From APNM01 sp040361335 (lineage in GTDB: Bacteria > Pseudomonadota > Gammaproteobacteria > Nevskiales > Salinisphaeraceae): a DNA stretch of 64,000 nt. Of the stretch, positions 36,857 to 48,811 are shown piece by piece. The stretch spans positions 1 through 64,000 of the forward strand of contig NZ_APNM01000013.1 in the NCBI RefSeq assembly GCF_040361335.1. The letters run 5' to 3'. The notes under the pieces are model-generated. The model searched no databases. It was not told the origin of the DNA and saw only the letters and a program-made list of their open reading frames with translations. The position numbers were made by a program, and so were the translations under genes. Each line of letters begins with the position of its first letter. The stretch's first letter is position 1.

Positions 36857-38038
36857 ATGAAGGTGCGTATCCACCGCTGGCTCGTACCGGCGACGCTGGC
36901 CCTTGCCGCGTCGTCGGCGTCCGCCTCGTTCATCGTGGCGCCCCACACCGCCGGGCGCGACGGCGACCTCTCCGGCAACACGGTCGCCTCGCCCGACGAC
37001 GCCGGCAGCGCCCAGTACATCAACCCGGCGGGCGTGGTCGGCGAGACCGCCGAGCAGACGATGCTGGCCGTGGCGCCCATGAATTTCACGGCGCACTACG
37101 ACAACGGCAACGGCTACGACCACACCAGCAGCGAGACTCCGGTACTGCTGAATTTCTGGCACGGCCTGGGCGAATGGAACGGCTGGCGGATGGGCTTCAG
37201 CACCTATGGCTCGGTGGGCACCGCCTTCGATTTCGCGGCGGACCCGGGCAACGGCGTGCCCAGCCGCTTCGTCGGCAAGCTCACCGTGATCAACCTGGGA
37301 TTCAACATCGGCCGGCAATTGACCGAGAACCTGCGGGTCGGGATGCAAATCACGCCCCGCTACGGGCAGCAGACCTTCAAGGCGCCCACGCCGGGCGGCG
37401 AAGCCGAGTTCGACATCGACGGCTTCGGCATCGTCGGCTCGCTGGGCCTGGTCTACGACCTGTCGGACCGCTGGGCCCTCGGCTTGGCCTATCGCACCCC
37501 CGGCCTGGTCGACATGGACGGCGACGGCTCGGTGGGGGGCAACGACCAGGGCGTCGAGCACGAATTGCACACGCCCCAGAGCGTCACGGCCGGCGCCAGC
37601 TTCCAGTGGACGCCCAAGACCACGCTCCTGGCCCAGGTGAAATGGACCGATTACGGGCAGTTCGAGGACGGCGACATCAAATGGGACGAGACCACGGCCC
37701 TCGACCAGCCCTTCATCAGCGACACCCGCAACCGCATCCGCTGGGGCATGGGCCTGGAACACGAGGTGATCGAGGATTCCTTCCTGCGCGTCGGCTTCAG
37801 CTACGAATCCTGGATGATCGAACCCGAGGCGGTCCGGCCGTATCTGTTCGACAACCGGGATTTCATGCTGATGGCCGGCTACGAGGTCCGCTACGAGACC
37901 CTGAGTGTCGGCTTCATCGGCGGCTACGCCACCACCACGGACCGGGAGGTTTCGGCGTCGCGGAATCCGGCCGCGCCGGGCACCTACAGCACCGAGAACG
38001 ACGTCATGGCGGGCTTCCGGATCACCTGGCACCACTGA
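36857..38038 (+). CDS. OmpP1/FadL-family outer-membrane transporter
   Basis: A 393-aa protein with a signal peptide (VPATLALAASSASASF, cleavage near residue 23) followed by the FadL-type hatch region, including DDAGSAQYINPAGV, which matches the N-P-A motif of FadL/TodX. The remainder has alternating beta-strand pattern and ends GFRITWHH. FadL-family proteins let fatty acids or aromatic hydrocarbons cross the outer membrane. GGGAG precedes ATG 36857. In a genome with the catabolic cluster at 3-20 kb it may take up hydrophobic substrates (inference). Its 3' end overlaps the convergent antiporter gene by 17 nt. Confidence 0.92.
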   Translation: MKVRIHRWLVPATLALAASSASASFIVAPHTAGRDGDLSGNTVASPDDAGSAQYINPAGVVGETAEQTMLAVAPMNFTAHYDNGNGYDHTSSETPVLLNFWHGLGEWNGWRMGFSTYGSVGTAFDFAADPGNGVPSRFVGKLTVINLGFNIGRQLTENLRVGMQITPRYGQQTFKAPTPGGEAEFDIDGFGIVGSLGLVYDLSDRWALGLAYRTPGLVDMDGDGSVGGNDQGVEHELHTPQSVTAGASFQWTPKTTLLAQVKWTDYGQFEDGDIKWDETTALDQPFISDTRNRIRWGMGLEHEVIEDSFLRVGFSYESWMIEPEAVRPYLFDNRDFMLMAGYEVRYETLSVGFIGGYATTTDREVSASRNPAAPGTYSTENDVMAGFRITWHH

Positions 38039-39242
38039 CGCGGCCCCGGCGCGTCCCGTCCCCGCGGGACGCGCCGTCCGCCTCGCCCGCCCGCGTCAGC
38101 GCGTAGCGGGTACACAACGGCCCGAGCATCTCGAAGATCACGGTGGCCGCGATCACCAGCGACAACAGGGTTTCGGCCAGTTCCGGCCGCCGCTCGGCGG
38201 CCAGTAGCGCCACGCCCAGGGCGACACCCGCCTGCGGCAGCAACGCCAGCCCCGACCAGCGGCGCACGGCGATATCGGCGCCGGCCATCCGGCCGCCGAG
38301 CCAGCCGCCCAGTATCCGGCCCGCGACGCGGAACGCGACATAGCCCGCGCCGAGCCAACCGACCGCGACCAGCGGCTCCGGATTGAGCGAGGCCCCGGCC
38401 AACACGAAGAACACGACCAGGAACGGCCGTTCGATGCCCTCGATGGCGTGGAACGGGCGGCGCCGGTGTCGATGCGCCAGGTTGGCGGTGGTCGCGCCCA
38501 GCACCATGGCCGCCAGGATGAAGGACACGTGCAGCCACAGGGCGAGACCGCCGCACAGCAGGACCACGCCCAAAGCCTCCAGCACCGTCGGCTCACCCGG
38601 CGCGAGCCGATGGGTCAGGTAGGCGGCGGGCACACCCAGGGCCATCCCCAGAAACAGTGCGCCGCCGATCTCGCGGGCGCCGTCAAGCAGCGCCGGCGCC
38701 AGGGCGCCGCCGCCGTCGATCACCGCCGTGGCCGCCAGCGCCAGGCTGAATACCAGCAGCCCCCAGGCATCGTCCACGGCCACCACGCCGAGCAGCGTGT
38801 CGGTGAACGGACCACCGGCACGCGACTCCTGGACCACGTCGTAGGTCGCCGCGGGATCGGTGGCCGCCGCCACCGTGCCGAGCAGCAACGCGAGCGAAAG
38901 CGGTGCCCCGATCAACCAAAGACCGCCCGCGACCACGGCGACGGTGACAACCACCGTCGCCACGGACACCCAGAGCACGTCGCGGCCGTGCCGGCGCAAC
39001 TGCGGCAACGTGAACCGTTCCCCCAGGAGGAACCCGATCATGACCAGCGCCAGGTCCGTGACCAGGCCGAACCAATAATCGGTATCGACCGGGAACAGGT
39101 CGAGCGCGTGCGGCCCCACCGCGAAGCCGAACACCAGCAGCAGTGTCACGCGGGGCAGGCGCGTACGGCGGCCGATCGCCTCCACCGCCAGTCCCGCCAG
39201 CAGAACCGAGCCGAGCGTGATCATGAGCGTGGTCGTGTTCAC
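38022..39242 (-). CDS. Cation/proton antiporter, CPA family
   Basis: A 406-aa membrane protein with about 12 hydrophobic helices, of the Na+/H+ exchanger type. The segment ATDPAATYDVVQESRAGGPF holds the TDP motif and LLGVVAVDDAWGLLVFSLAL the paired acidic residues (VDD) of the ion-binding site. The hydrophilic C-terminus is short. GTG 39242 with GGAAG upstream is chosen; ATG 39224 is close by. It would serve pH or Na+ homeostasis. Divergent from the ydbH-like gene. Confidence 0.9.
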   Translation of the reverse strand: MNTTTLMITLGSVLLAGLAVEAIGRRTRLPRVTLLLVFGFAVGPHALDLFPVDTDYWFGLVTDLALVMIGFLLGERFTLPQLRRHGRDVLWVSVATVVVTVAVVAGGLWLIGAPLSLALLLGTVAAATDPAATYDVVQESRAGGPFTDTLLGVVAVDDAWGLLVFSLALAATAVIDGGGALAPALLDGAREIGGALFLGMALGVPAAYLTHRLAPGEPTVLEALGVVLLCGGLALWLHVSFILAAMVLGATTANLAHRHRRRPFHAIEGIERPFLVVFFVLAGASLNPEPLVAVGWLGAGYVAFRVAGRILGGWLGGRMAGADIAVRRWSGLALLPQAGVALGVALLAAERRPELAETLLSLVIAATVIFEMLGPLCTRYALTRAGEADGASRGDGTRRGRVSGAR

Positions 39243-39372
39243 CGGTCTGCTTCCGTCATGCCGGGGGTCTCCTCCCACCTGGGGGCCGATAGGACAGCGT
39301 AGAGCCATCGCGCGATCGCGTCAGCAGCCGCTATGCTGGTACCGGACCCAGCCGTAGCGAGCGCGGCGAGCG

Positions 39373-41232
39373 ATGATACCCCGACACCATACCGGCCCGC
39401 GGCGGCGGACGGCGCTAGCCGCCGTCTGCCTGCTGGCCGCCGCGAGCGCCGCCGCCGTCGACCGGATCGATCTCGATCTCGGGCGTGTCGCGGGCGACGC
39501 CTGGCATGCCGAGGATCTGTCGCTGTCGTTGCGTCTCGGCCAGGGAGGCCGACCGGCCGGCACGCTGCGAGTCGCCCGGCTGACCCTGGACGGGCCGCTG
39601 GGCACGGTCACCGACCTGCGCCTGGACTGCCCCCGCCTGCGGCTCACACGCCATGACCTGTCCTGCCCGGACGGCCGCCTGACGTTCCGGCACCCCGCGC
39701 TGACAGCGGACCGCGTGCCCGCCGCGTTCCGCTACGAGCGTGCGGACGGCGCCCTGCACCTGGAAGCGGACGGCCTGACGGCCGGGTTCAGCAGCGCCGA
39801 CGGCCGTCAGGCGGCGCAGGCCCTGCGCTTCGCGATCATCCTGGACCTGATCCCGGAGGACCGGGACCTGCGCTTCGATCTGACCCTCGATATCCAGGCC
39901 GGCCAGGCCTATTCGGACCCGGTATTCGTGGATTTCGGCGCCCACCCCGCCCGCTTGCACGCCCGCGGCCGGCTGACGTCCGACGCCCTGCGGGTGACGG
40001 CCTTCCGCTTCGAGCAGCCCGGTGTCGCGGTCGCCTCGGGCGGGTTGCGGCTCGCGCGCGAGGACTGGACACCCGCATCGGTCGACCTGCGCGAGCTGCG
40101 GGCGCAACTGCCGGCGGCCTACGACTATTACCTGCAACCCTTCCTGATCGGGACCCCGCTGGACTCCCTGCGCACCGCCGGCCGCATCGAGGGACGGCTG
40201 TCGCTGGACGCGGACGGACCGGCGGCGATCGCGCTCACCGGCCGAAACCTGACGCTGGCGGATACGCGGGAGCGCTTCCGCCTGGCGGATGCCGATCTCG
40301 CCCTCGACTGGACGCGCGACGGCGAACCGGCCGCGGCGAGCGTTTCCCGACTGTCATGGGACTCGGCGGCCCTGGGGCGGATCGACATCGGCGCCTCCTC
40401 CCTGGCACTGCGGGCCGGCGGCGACGCGCTCCGGTTGACCGAGCCCGCCCGTTTCCCGCTACTCGGGGGCGCCCTGGAACTGTCGGCGCTGTCGGGGACC
40501 GGGCTCGCGGGCCCGCGGCCGGAGCTCCGGCTCGACGCCCGGCTCACCCCCATCGATCTGGAGCGGCTGGGCCGGGCGCTGGACTGGCCCGCGTTCGGCG
40601 GCACACTGTCCGGCCGCATCCCGGAACTGACCTATGATGACGGCGTGGTGCGTCTCGCCGGCGGCCTGACGGCGGAGGTCTTCGACGGCACGGTGTCGGT
40701 ACGCAGCCTGCGCCTGGAGGACCCGCTGGGCCTGCGGCCGCGGGCCGAGCTGGACGCCGAGGCGCGCGGCCTGGACCTGGCCGCGGTCACCCACGCCTTC
40801 GATTTCGGCCGCATCGAGGGCCGGCTGGACGCCGACGTGACCGGACTACGGCTGATCGGCTGGCAACCGGTGGCGTTCGACGCCTGGCTGCGCACCCCGC
40901 GCGACGACGATTCGCGGCACCGGATCAGCCAGCGCGCCATCGACAATCTCGCCAGCCTCGGCGGCGGGGCCGGCGCGGGCGTGCTCTCGCGCGGCTTCTT
41001 CAAACTGTTCGAGTCCTTCGCCTACGACCGCATCGGTCTCGGCTGCCGCCTGGCGCGCGGCGTCTGCCACATGCGCGGTCTGGCGACCGCCGAGGAAGGC
41101 GGCTACTACATAGTCCGTGGGCGCTGGCTGCCGCGCATCGATGTGATCGGCCACAACCGCGAGGTGAGCTGGCCGGTGCTGATCCGGCAGTTGCAGAGCG
41201 TGACCGCATCCCAGGGCCCGGTCATACGCTGA
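39373..41232 (+). CDS. YdbH-like AsmA-superfamily envelope protein
   Basis: A 619-aa protein with an N-terminal hydrophobic signal/anchor (TALAAVCLLAAASAAA) followed by long beta-rich, Leu-Asp-Arg-rich sequence. The C-terminal part (LGGGAGAGVLSRGFFKLFES, FAYDRIGLGCRLARGVCHM, VRGRWLPRIDVIGHNREVSW) is the 'dicarboxylate transport' YdbH signature. E. coli YdbH is a periplasm-spanning AsmA-like protein that carries lipid to the outer membrane together with lipoprotein YnbE; here the protein is shorter than E. coli's 879 aa. The ydbL-type gene follows, supporting the call. Confidence 0.85.
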   Translation: MIPRHHTGPRRRTALAAVCLLAAASAAAVDRIDLDLGRVAGDAWHAEDLSLSLRLGQGGRPAGTLRVARLTLDGPLGTVTDLRLDCPRLRLTRHDLSCPDGRLTFRHPALTADRVPAAFRYERADGALHLEADGLTAGFSSADGRQAAQALRFAIILDLIPEDRDLRFDLTLDIQAGQAYSDPVFVDFGAHPARLHARGRLTSDALRVTAFRFEQPGVAVASGGLRLAREDWTPASVDLRELRAQLPAAYDYYLQPFLIGTPLDSLRTAGRIEGRLSLDADGPAAIALTGRNLTLADTRERFRLADADLALDWTRDGEPAAASVSRLSWDSAALGRIDIGASSLALRAGGDALRLTEPARFPLLGGALELSALSGTGLAGPRPELRLDARLTPIDLERLGRALDWPAFGGTLSGRIPELTYDDGVVRLAGGLTAEVFDGTVSVRSLRLEDPLGLRPRAELDAEARGLDLAAVTHAFDFGRIEGRLDADVTGLRLIGWQPVAFDAWLRTPRDDDSRHRISQRAIDNLASLGGGAGAGVLSRGFFKLFESFAYDRIGLGCRLARGVCHMRGLATAEEGGYYIVRGRWLPRIDVIGHNREVSWPVLIRQLQSVTASQGPVIR

Positions 41233-41339
41233 TCCGCCGTCCGGGCACCGGCGATATCGCCGCCCGCGAACCGTTCAGGCATCGTTCACGGGCCGTGCCT
41301 ATAATCGGGCCTGTGTCAGCGTGAAAGCGAGGAGCCACC

Positions 41340-41966
41340 ATGCGACAGCATCATAAGCTCGGGGCCGGCCTGGCCGCGCTCGCCCTGTTGGCGGGCTGCG
41401 TCACCATCAACGTCTACTTCCCCGCGGTCGCCGCCGAGCGCGCCGCCGACCGGATCATCGACGATGTCTGGGGCCCGCAGGCGCGGGACGGATCGGAATC
41501 CGGCGGCAACGACCGGTCCGACGACAACGGCGAACGCGGCGCCCTCGAGCCGGCGCTGCGGCTGGCGATGGGCCTGCTCGACCTCGTGGTGCCGCCCGCG
41601 CGGGCCGCGGACGAACCGGATATCGATATCTCCTCGCCCGCCATCCGCGACATCGTGGCATCGATGGAACAGCGGCATACGGCGCTGCGGCCCTATTACG
41701 AGTCGGGCGCCGTCGGCCTCGACCGAGACGCCACCGTGGAGATTCGCGACCTGGGCGCCGTGCCCCTGCCGGAGCGTACCCGCCTGCGCAAGCTGGTAAG
41801 CGAGGAGAACGCCGACCGCAACGCCCTCTACCGGGAGATCGCGGTCGCCAACGGCCACCCCGAGTGGGAAGACCGGATCCGCGCCACCTTCGCCGAACGC
41901 TGGATCGACAAGGCCCGGAGCGGCTGGTACTACCGCGGCGACGGCGGCGACTGGGTCCGCAAGTGA
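41340..41966 (+). CDS. Lipoprotein of YdbL/DUF1318 family
   Basis: A 208-aa protein. The lipobox LALLAGC puts the lipidated cysteine at Cys20; the next residues VTINVYFPAVAAERAADRII are typical of the YnbE/YdbL region. After a Gly/Asp-rich linker (about 50-75) comes the DUF1318 domain (about 95-205) with LVSEENADRNALYREIAVAN and FAERWIDKARSGWYYRGDGG. In E. coli ynbE and ydbL are separate; here both elements seem to be in one chain. GAGGAG precedes ATG 41340. Likely partner of the YdbH-like protein. Confidence 0.87.
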   Translation: MRQHHKLGAGLAALALLAGCVTINVYFPAVAAERAADRIIDDVWGPQARDGSESGGNDRSDDNGERGALEPALRLAMGLLDLVVPPARAADEPDIDISSPAIRDIVASMEQRHTALRPYYESGAVGLDRDATVEIRDLGAVPLPERTRLRKLVSEENADRNALYREIAVANGHPEWEDRIRATFAERWIDKARSGWYYRGDGGDWVRK

Positions 41967-42046
41967 GGCGCCCGTGACATCCCGGCAAACGCCCGCGGGG
42001 CCTGTGCTATCGTTGCCGGCCTTTCGGACAGGGTGAGCAGGACAAG

Positions 42047-42913
42047 GTGATCGAACAGCGGCAAATCGGCGAGTACCGGCTACGCGCGGCATTCGACGAG
42101 GGCGGCCGCGGGCTGCCGCTCGTGCTGTGCAACGGCTGGGGCAGCAACCTGGAGGTGTTCGATCCGCTGGTCGAGGCACTCGCCGACCGACCGGTATTGC
42201 GCTTCGACGTCCCCGGCATCGGCGGCTCGGAACGGCCCGCCCTGCCCCTGCGCCTGCCGGCCCTCGCGTCGCTGGTGGAGGCGTTGCTGCGATCCTACGG
42301 GATCGAACGCGCGGACGTGTTCGGCTATTCCTGGGGCGGCACGCTGGCGCAGGAACTGGCGCGGCGCAATCCGGACCGGGTGCGCCGGCTGGTGCTGGCG
42401 GCGACGTCCACGGGGCACCTGATGGTACCGGCACCGCCGCGGATCCTGCCGGCGTTCGCCGACAGCCGCTGGTTGACCAACTGGCGCCGGCCGCGGCGTT
42501 TCTTCGAGCGGGAGTTCGCCTGCCGCGTGGGACCCCGCCTGTTCGGCGGCGAACGCCTGCGGCGCAATCCCATGGCGATCCTGCCGGTGCTGCGCAAGCT
42601 GGAACGACCCTCGACGCGGGCCATGGCCTGGCAGGTCGCGGGGGCATTCGGCTGGACCAGCCTGCACTGGCTGCACCGATTGAACCAGCCGACGCTGATC
42701 CTCGCGGGCGACGACGACCGCGTGATCAACCCGATCAACCCGATGCTGCTGGCCTGGCGCATCCCGGACGCGCGTCTGCGCTGGGTGCGCGGCGGCCACC
42801 TGTTCCCGGTGCTGGACGCGGTCGAGCGGACCGCCGAGCACATGCGGACGTTCCTCGACGAGAAGGACAAGGTGGTGCCCTTCGGGGGACGCAAATGGCG
42901 GGCGACCGGCTGA
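42047..42913 (+). CDS. Alpha/beta hydrolase, intracellular PHA depolymerase-like
   Basis: A 288-aa hydrolase. Oxyanion strand LVLCNGWGSNLEVFDPLVEA, RFDVPGIGGS, nucleophile elbow VFGYSWGGTLAQELARR, acid ILAGDDDRVINPINP and His in VRGGHLFPVLDA. The wording, including the SWGG elbow and DVPGIGGS, is close to medium-chain poly(3-hydroxyalkanoate) depolymerase PhaZ of pseudomonads (TIGR02240). With the phasin-like protein at 48812 and fadBA between them, a storage-polymer link is plausible, but no PHA synthase is in the window. Start is GTG 42047 after GGACAAG. Confidence 0.75.
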   Translation: MIEQRQIGEYRLRAAFDEGGRGLPLVLCNGWGSNLEVFDPLVEALADRPVLRFDVPGIGGSERPALPLRLPALASLVEALLRSYGIERADVFGYSWGGTLAQELARRNPDRVRRLVLAATSTGHLMVPAPPRILPAFADSRWLTNWRRPRRFFEREFACRVGPRLFGGERLRRNPMAILPVLRKLERPSTRAMAWQVAGAFGWTSLHWLHRLNQPTLILAGDDDRVINPINPMLLAWRIPDARLRWVRGGHLFPVLDAVERTAEHMRTFLDEKDKVVPFGGRKWRATG

Positions 42914-42960
42914 CCGGGCCGCCCCTCCCCGACGAAGGGGAGGGGCCGGACGCCCGGTTC

Positions 42961-44124
42961 CTACTGTACCCGCTCGATCACCGTCGCGATGCCCTGCCCC
43001 ATGCCGATGCACATGGTGGCCAGGCCCAACTCGGCGTCCTTGTCCTCCAGGACATGGGCCAGGGCCCCGGTGATGCGGGCGCCCGAGGTGCCCAGCGGGT
43101 GTCCCAGCGCGATCGCACCGCCGCGGATGTTGATCACGTCCTGGCGGTCGCTCAGCTTCAGTTCCTTGAGCACCGCCAGGGACTGCGCGGCGAAGGCCTC
43201 GTTGAGCTCGATGTAGTCGATGTCGTCCAGCGTGACGCCGGCGCGCTCCAGGGCCTTCTTGGTGGCGGGAACCGGGCCGCGCCCCATGATCGAGGGATCG
43301 CAGCCGGCCACGGCCATGCCGCGGATGCGGGCCATGGGCGTCAGGCCCAGGGCCTTGGCCTTGTCCGCCGACATCACCAACACCGCGGCGGCGCCGTCGG
43401 AGATCGCCGAGGAGTTGCCCGCGGTCACCGTGCCGCCCTTGGGGTTGAAGGCCGGCCGCAGCGAGGCCAGGGCATCCAGGCTGGCGTCGGCCCGCACCAC
43501 CTCGTCGTAGTCGCAGACCTGGACGAATCCGTTCTCGTCGTGGCCCTCGACCGGTACGATCTCGTCGGCGAACTCGCCCTCGACGTTGGCGCGGTGGGCG
43601 CGCTGGTGCGACTGCAGGGCGAAGGCGTCCTGGTCCTCCCGCGAGATGCCGTGCATGGTGCCCAGCATCTCGGCGGTCAGGCCCATCATGCCCGAGGCCT
43701 TGGCGGCATAGCGCGACAGCGCCGGATTGATATCGATGCCGTGGGTCATGGGCACGTGGCCCATGTGCTCCACGCCGCCGCAGATGAAGATACCGTCGAT
43801 GCCGCTGTTGATGGCGCCGGCGGCGTGATGGATCGACTGCATGGACGAGCCGCACAGCCGGTTGATGGTCTGGCCGGCGACCTCGTGCGGCAGTCCGGCC
43901 AGCAGCGCGGCGTTGCGCGCGATGTTGAAGCCCTGCTCCAGGGTCTGCTGCACGCAGCCCCAGATCACGTCCTCGATCTCCTTGGGCTGCACCGCCTCGT
44001 TGCGCGCGAGCAGCGCCCGGATCAGGGCCGCCGACAGGTTCTCGGCGCGCACGTTGCGGAACATGCCGCCCTTGGAGCGGCCCATCGCGGTCCGTACCGC
44101 GTCTACGATCACGACATCCGTCAT
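42961..44124 (-). CDS. fadA: 3-ketoacyl-CoA thiolase FadA
   Basis: A 387-aa thiolase, beta-subunit of the fatty acid oxidation complex. Nucleophile in INRLCGSSMQSIHHAAG, ELNEAFAAQSLAVLKEL, RGGAIALGHPLGTSGARITG and the C-terminal MCIGMGQGIATVIERV. It starts MTDVVIVDAVRTAMGRSKGG at ATG 44124, in the usual place. It follows fadB in the same direction with a 98-nt gap that holds a repeat hairpin. It differs from the thiolase at 13206, which has a different subfamily wording. Confidence 0.97.
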   Translation of the reverse strand: MTDVVIVDAVRTAMGRSKGGMFRNVRAENLSAALIRALLARNEAVQPKEIEDVIWGCVQQTLEQGFNIARNAALLAGLPHEVAGQTINRLCGSSMQSIHHAAGAINSGIDGIFICGGVEHMGHVPMTHGIDINPALSRYAAKASGMMGLTAEMLGTMHGISREDQDAFALQSHQRAHRANVEGEFADEIVPVEGHDENGFVQVCDYDEVVRADASLDALASLRPAFNPKGGTVTAGNSSAISDGAAAVLVMSADKAKALGLTPMARIRGMAVAGCDPSIMGRGPVPATKKALERAGVTLDDIDYIELNEAFAAQSLAVLKELKLSDRQDVINIRGGAIALGHPLGTSGARITGALAHVLEDKDAELGLATMCIGMGQGIATVIERVQ

Positions 44125-44146
44125 GGCTTTACTCCGTAAAGCAGTT

Positions 44147-44221
44147 TCGCGTTTCGGGTTCCAGGTTTCGGGAGCGGCTCAGCCGGTCCCTCACTCGAAA
44201 CCCGAAACTGGAAACCTGAAA
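44147..44221. repeat. GTTTC/GAAAC inverted repeat between fadB and fadA
   Basis: AGTTTCGCGTTTCGGGTTCC on the left faces CTCGAAACCCGAAACTGGAA on the right, with repeated GTTTC units. It may form a hairpin in the fadBA transcript. Confidence 0.65.
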
Positions 44222-44222
44222 C

Positions 44223-46379
<2,157 letters not shown>

Positions 46380-46665
46380 CTCCCGCTTGTTTGGTCCCGC
46401 GTACCTGGCCCTACGGATTTCGAGGGGGCCGCCGATAACGCAACGGATCGGGGTTCGAGTGGAAACGACCGTACTCTAGCGTATTGCCGCGGCGCAAACA
46501 ACGCGGCAACGTCGTTCCCCGCGGGCTCCGCATGGTCCGAAAGCAAGGAGACATCGGCATGTGTCTGCAGCGGCAGAGGCGGCGACAGGGAGAAACCGGA
46601 GACACCGGGAGAGGCCACCCGCCAGGGGCCGGGGGGGCGGTCGCGACCCGGACGGGCCGCTGACG

Positions 46666-48747
46666 ATGGCGGCCCATCCCGAGAGCCCCGCGCCGGCCGA
46701 CGCCGGCGCCCTGACCGTCCTGCTGATCGAGCATCGCGGCGCCGACGCGCGCCTGGTCCGGTCGGCGCTAGAGAACTACCCCGAGCAACCCTTCCACGTC
46801 GTCGTCGAGCGGAGCCTGACCGCCGCCCTCGACCACCTGGCGGCATCGACGCCGGACGCGATCGTCCTGGACGCGGACCTGCCCGGCGGCGGCGTCGAGG
46901 CCATCGAGGCGATACGGACCGCGGCCCCGGCCCTGCCGTTGATCGTGCTGTCCGCAGAGGGCGACGACCGAGCCGGCGTACGGGCGATGGACGCCGGGGC
47001 CCAGGACTACTTCATCAAGGGCGAACTGAAGCATGCCACCACGCTCGGCCGCGTGATCCTGCAGGCACTGGCGCGGCAACGCCTGCGCCTGGAGCTGGCC
47101 GAGCGGTTGGACAAGATCGAGGACTCGCATATCCGGCTGCGCAACATCGTCGACCTGAACCTGGATGCGATCCTGGTGGTCGGTCGCGGCGGCCGGGTCC
47201 TGTTCGCCAACCGCCAGGCGGAAGCGTTTCTCGAGGGGTCGGGCGCCGGCACGCTCACGCAATACCTCGCGCAACCGCGCCACGACGCCGACGGTGCCGT
47301 GCTGACCCTGACGGATGCCGGCGAGCGCCCGCGCACAGTGCATCTGCGGATGTATCCGACCGGTTGGGACGACGAGGAAGCCTACCTCGTACTGCTGCGG
47401 GAGCCGATCGGCACCGAGACCGCCGACGCGCCGCGCCCCGCGGTGCGGCCGGACCTGGACGCCGTCACCGGCGTGTTCAACCGGGCGGCCTTCTGTCGTC
47501 AGGGCCACGGCATCCTCCGCAGCGTCGGCCGCAAACACACGTCCGCGGCCATGATCTGCCTCAATCTGGAACGCTTCCGCCGCGTGAACCAGGCCCTGGG
47601 CTATGGCGCCGGCGACGCCCTGCTGCGGCGGGTAGCCGAACGCCTGCGCCGGGAGTTGCGCGCCGGCGACCTCATCGGCTGCTTCGGCCGCGACGAGTTC
47701 CTGATCCTGCTCACCTCGCTGCGGCGCCCGCAGGATGCCGCGTTCGTGGCCGACAAGCTGCTGGAGGTCGTGGCCCTGCCCATCGAACACCGGCACGGCG
47801 AGCTGCGGATCAAGGCCCGCGCGGGTGTCAGCCTGTTCCCCCGCGACGGCCGCGACATCTCCGACCTGATCGGCAATGCCCAGATCGCCGCCGAGCGGGC
47901 CAAGCATCGGCAGCCGGAACGGATCGCGTTCTATACCTCGGACCTGGCCTCGCAGAACGCCCGCCGGTTCCGCCTGGAGCAGGATCTGCAGAAGGCCCTG
48001 GGCAAGGACCAGTTCTCCCTGGTCTACCAGCCGATCGTGGATGTCCGCAGCGACCGGCCGATCGCCGCGGAAGCCCTGCTGCGCTGGCGGCCGGAACCCG
48101 GCAACGTGGTCACCGCCGGGGAATTCGTGCCGATCCTGGAGGAGATCGGGCTCATCGACGAGGTCGGCGAATGGGTGATCCGCAACGCCTGCGTCGATGC
48201 CCGCATCCTGCAGGAAGCCGGCCACCCCCTGCCGGTATCGGTGAACCTGTCGCCGCTGCAATTCGCGAGCGAGAGCCTTCCCGACCGCATCCGCGACGCG
48301 CTCGCCGACAGCGGGCTGCCGCCGCAGCACCTGTGGCTCGAAGTGACCGAATCGGCCCTGATGCAACCGCTCCAGATGAGCATCGAGACGCTGGACAACC
48401 TGCGCAAGATGGGCATCTCGGTATGCATCGACGACTTCGGCACCGGGTTCTCCTCGCTGTCGTACCTGAAGCGCTTCCCGATCGACACGCTCAAGATCGA
48501 TCAAAGCTTCGTGCACGATCTGGTCAGCGGCCCCAAGGACGCGGCCATCACCCGCAACACGATCCAGCTCGCCCACGCCCTGGGCCTGAACGTGGTGGCG
48601 GAAGGCGTGGAAACGCCGGGGCAGCTCGAACGGCTCCGGGAGTACCACTGCGACTTCTACCAGGGATACCTGTTCAGCACCCCGTTGCCCGCACGCGAGC
48701 TGCGGGAACTGGTCGGCCGCCGCAAGCGGGCACAAAAGGCGCTTTGA
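46666..48747 (+). CDS. REC-PAS-GGDEF-EAL protein, predicted c-di-GMP phosphodiesterase
   Basis: A 693-aa protein. Residues about 17-135 are a receiver-like domain with phosphoacceptor candidate Asp69 (IVLDADLPGG) but lacking the usual paired acids at the start (LLIEHRGAD). A PAS-like segment follows at 145-240. The GGDEF domain (about 265-420) is degenerate: CFGRDEFLILL and LNLERF for DxDxF. The EAL domain (about 440-680) is complete: AEALLRWRPE, VSVNLSPLQF, LEVTESALM, CIDDFGTGFSSLSYLKRF, LKIDQSF, VAEGVET. It should hydrolyse c-di-GMP. ATG 46666 has only a weak ribosome site. Confidence 0.93.
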   Translation: MAAHPESPAPADAGALTVLLIEHRGADARLVRSALENYPEQPFHVVVERSLTAALDHLAASTPDAIVLDADLPGGGVEAIEAIRTAAPALPLIVLSAEGDDRAGVRAMDAGAQDYFIKGELKHATTLGRVILQALARQRLRLELAERLDKIEDSHIRLRNIVDLNLDAILVVGRGGRVLFANRQAEAFLEGSGAGTLTQYLAQPRHDADGAVLTLTDAGERPRTVHLRMYPTGWDDEEAYLVLLREPIGTETADAPRPAVRPDLDAVTGVFNRAAFCRQGHGILRSVGRKHTSAAMICLNLERFRRVNQALGYGAGDALLRRVAERLRRELRAGDLIGCFGRDEFLILLTSLRRPQDAAFVADKLLEVVALPIEHRHGELRIKARAGVSLFPRDGRDISDLIGNAQIAAERAKHRQPERIAFYTSDLASQNARRFRLEQDLQKALGKDQFSLVYQPIVDVRSDRPIAAEALLRWRPEPGNVVTAGEFVPILEEIGLIDEVGEWVIRNACVDARILQEAGHPLPVSVNLSPLQFASESLPDRIRDALADSGLPPQHLWLEVTESALMQPLQMSIETLDNLRKMGISVCIDDFGTGFSSLSYLKRFPIDTLKIDQSFVHDLVSGPKDAAITRNTIQLAHALGLNVVAEGVETPGQLERLREYHCDFYQGYLFSTPLPARELRELVGRRKRAQKAL

Positions 48748-48811
48748 CAGCCCCCGGGGGCCCGCCTACACTGCCGGCAACGAGCTACCCCACCCTGCCG
48801 GGAGGCATGTC

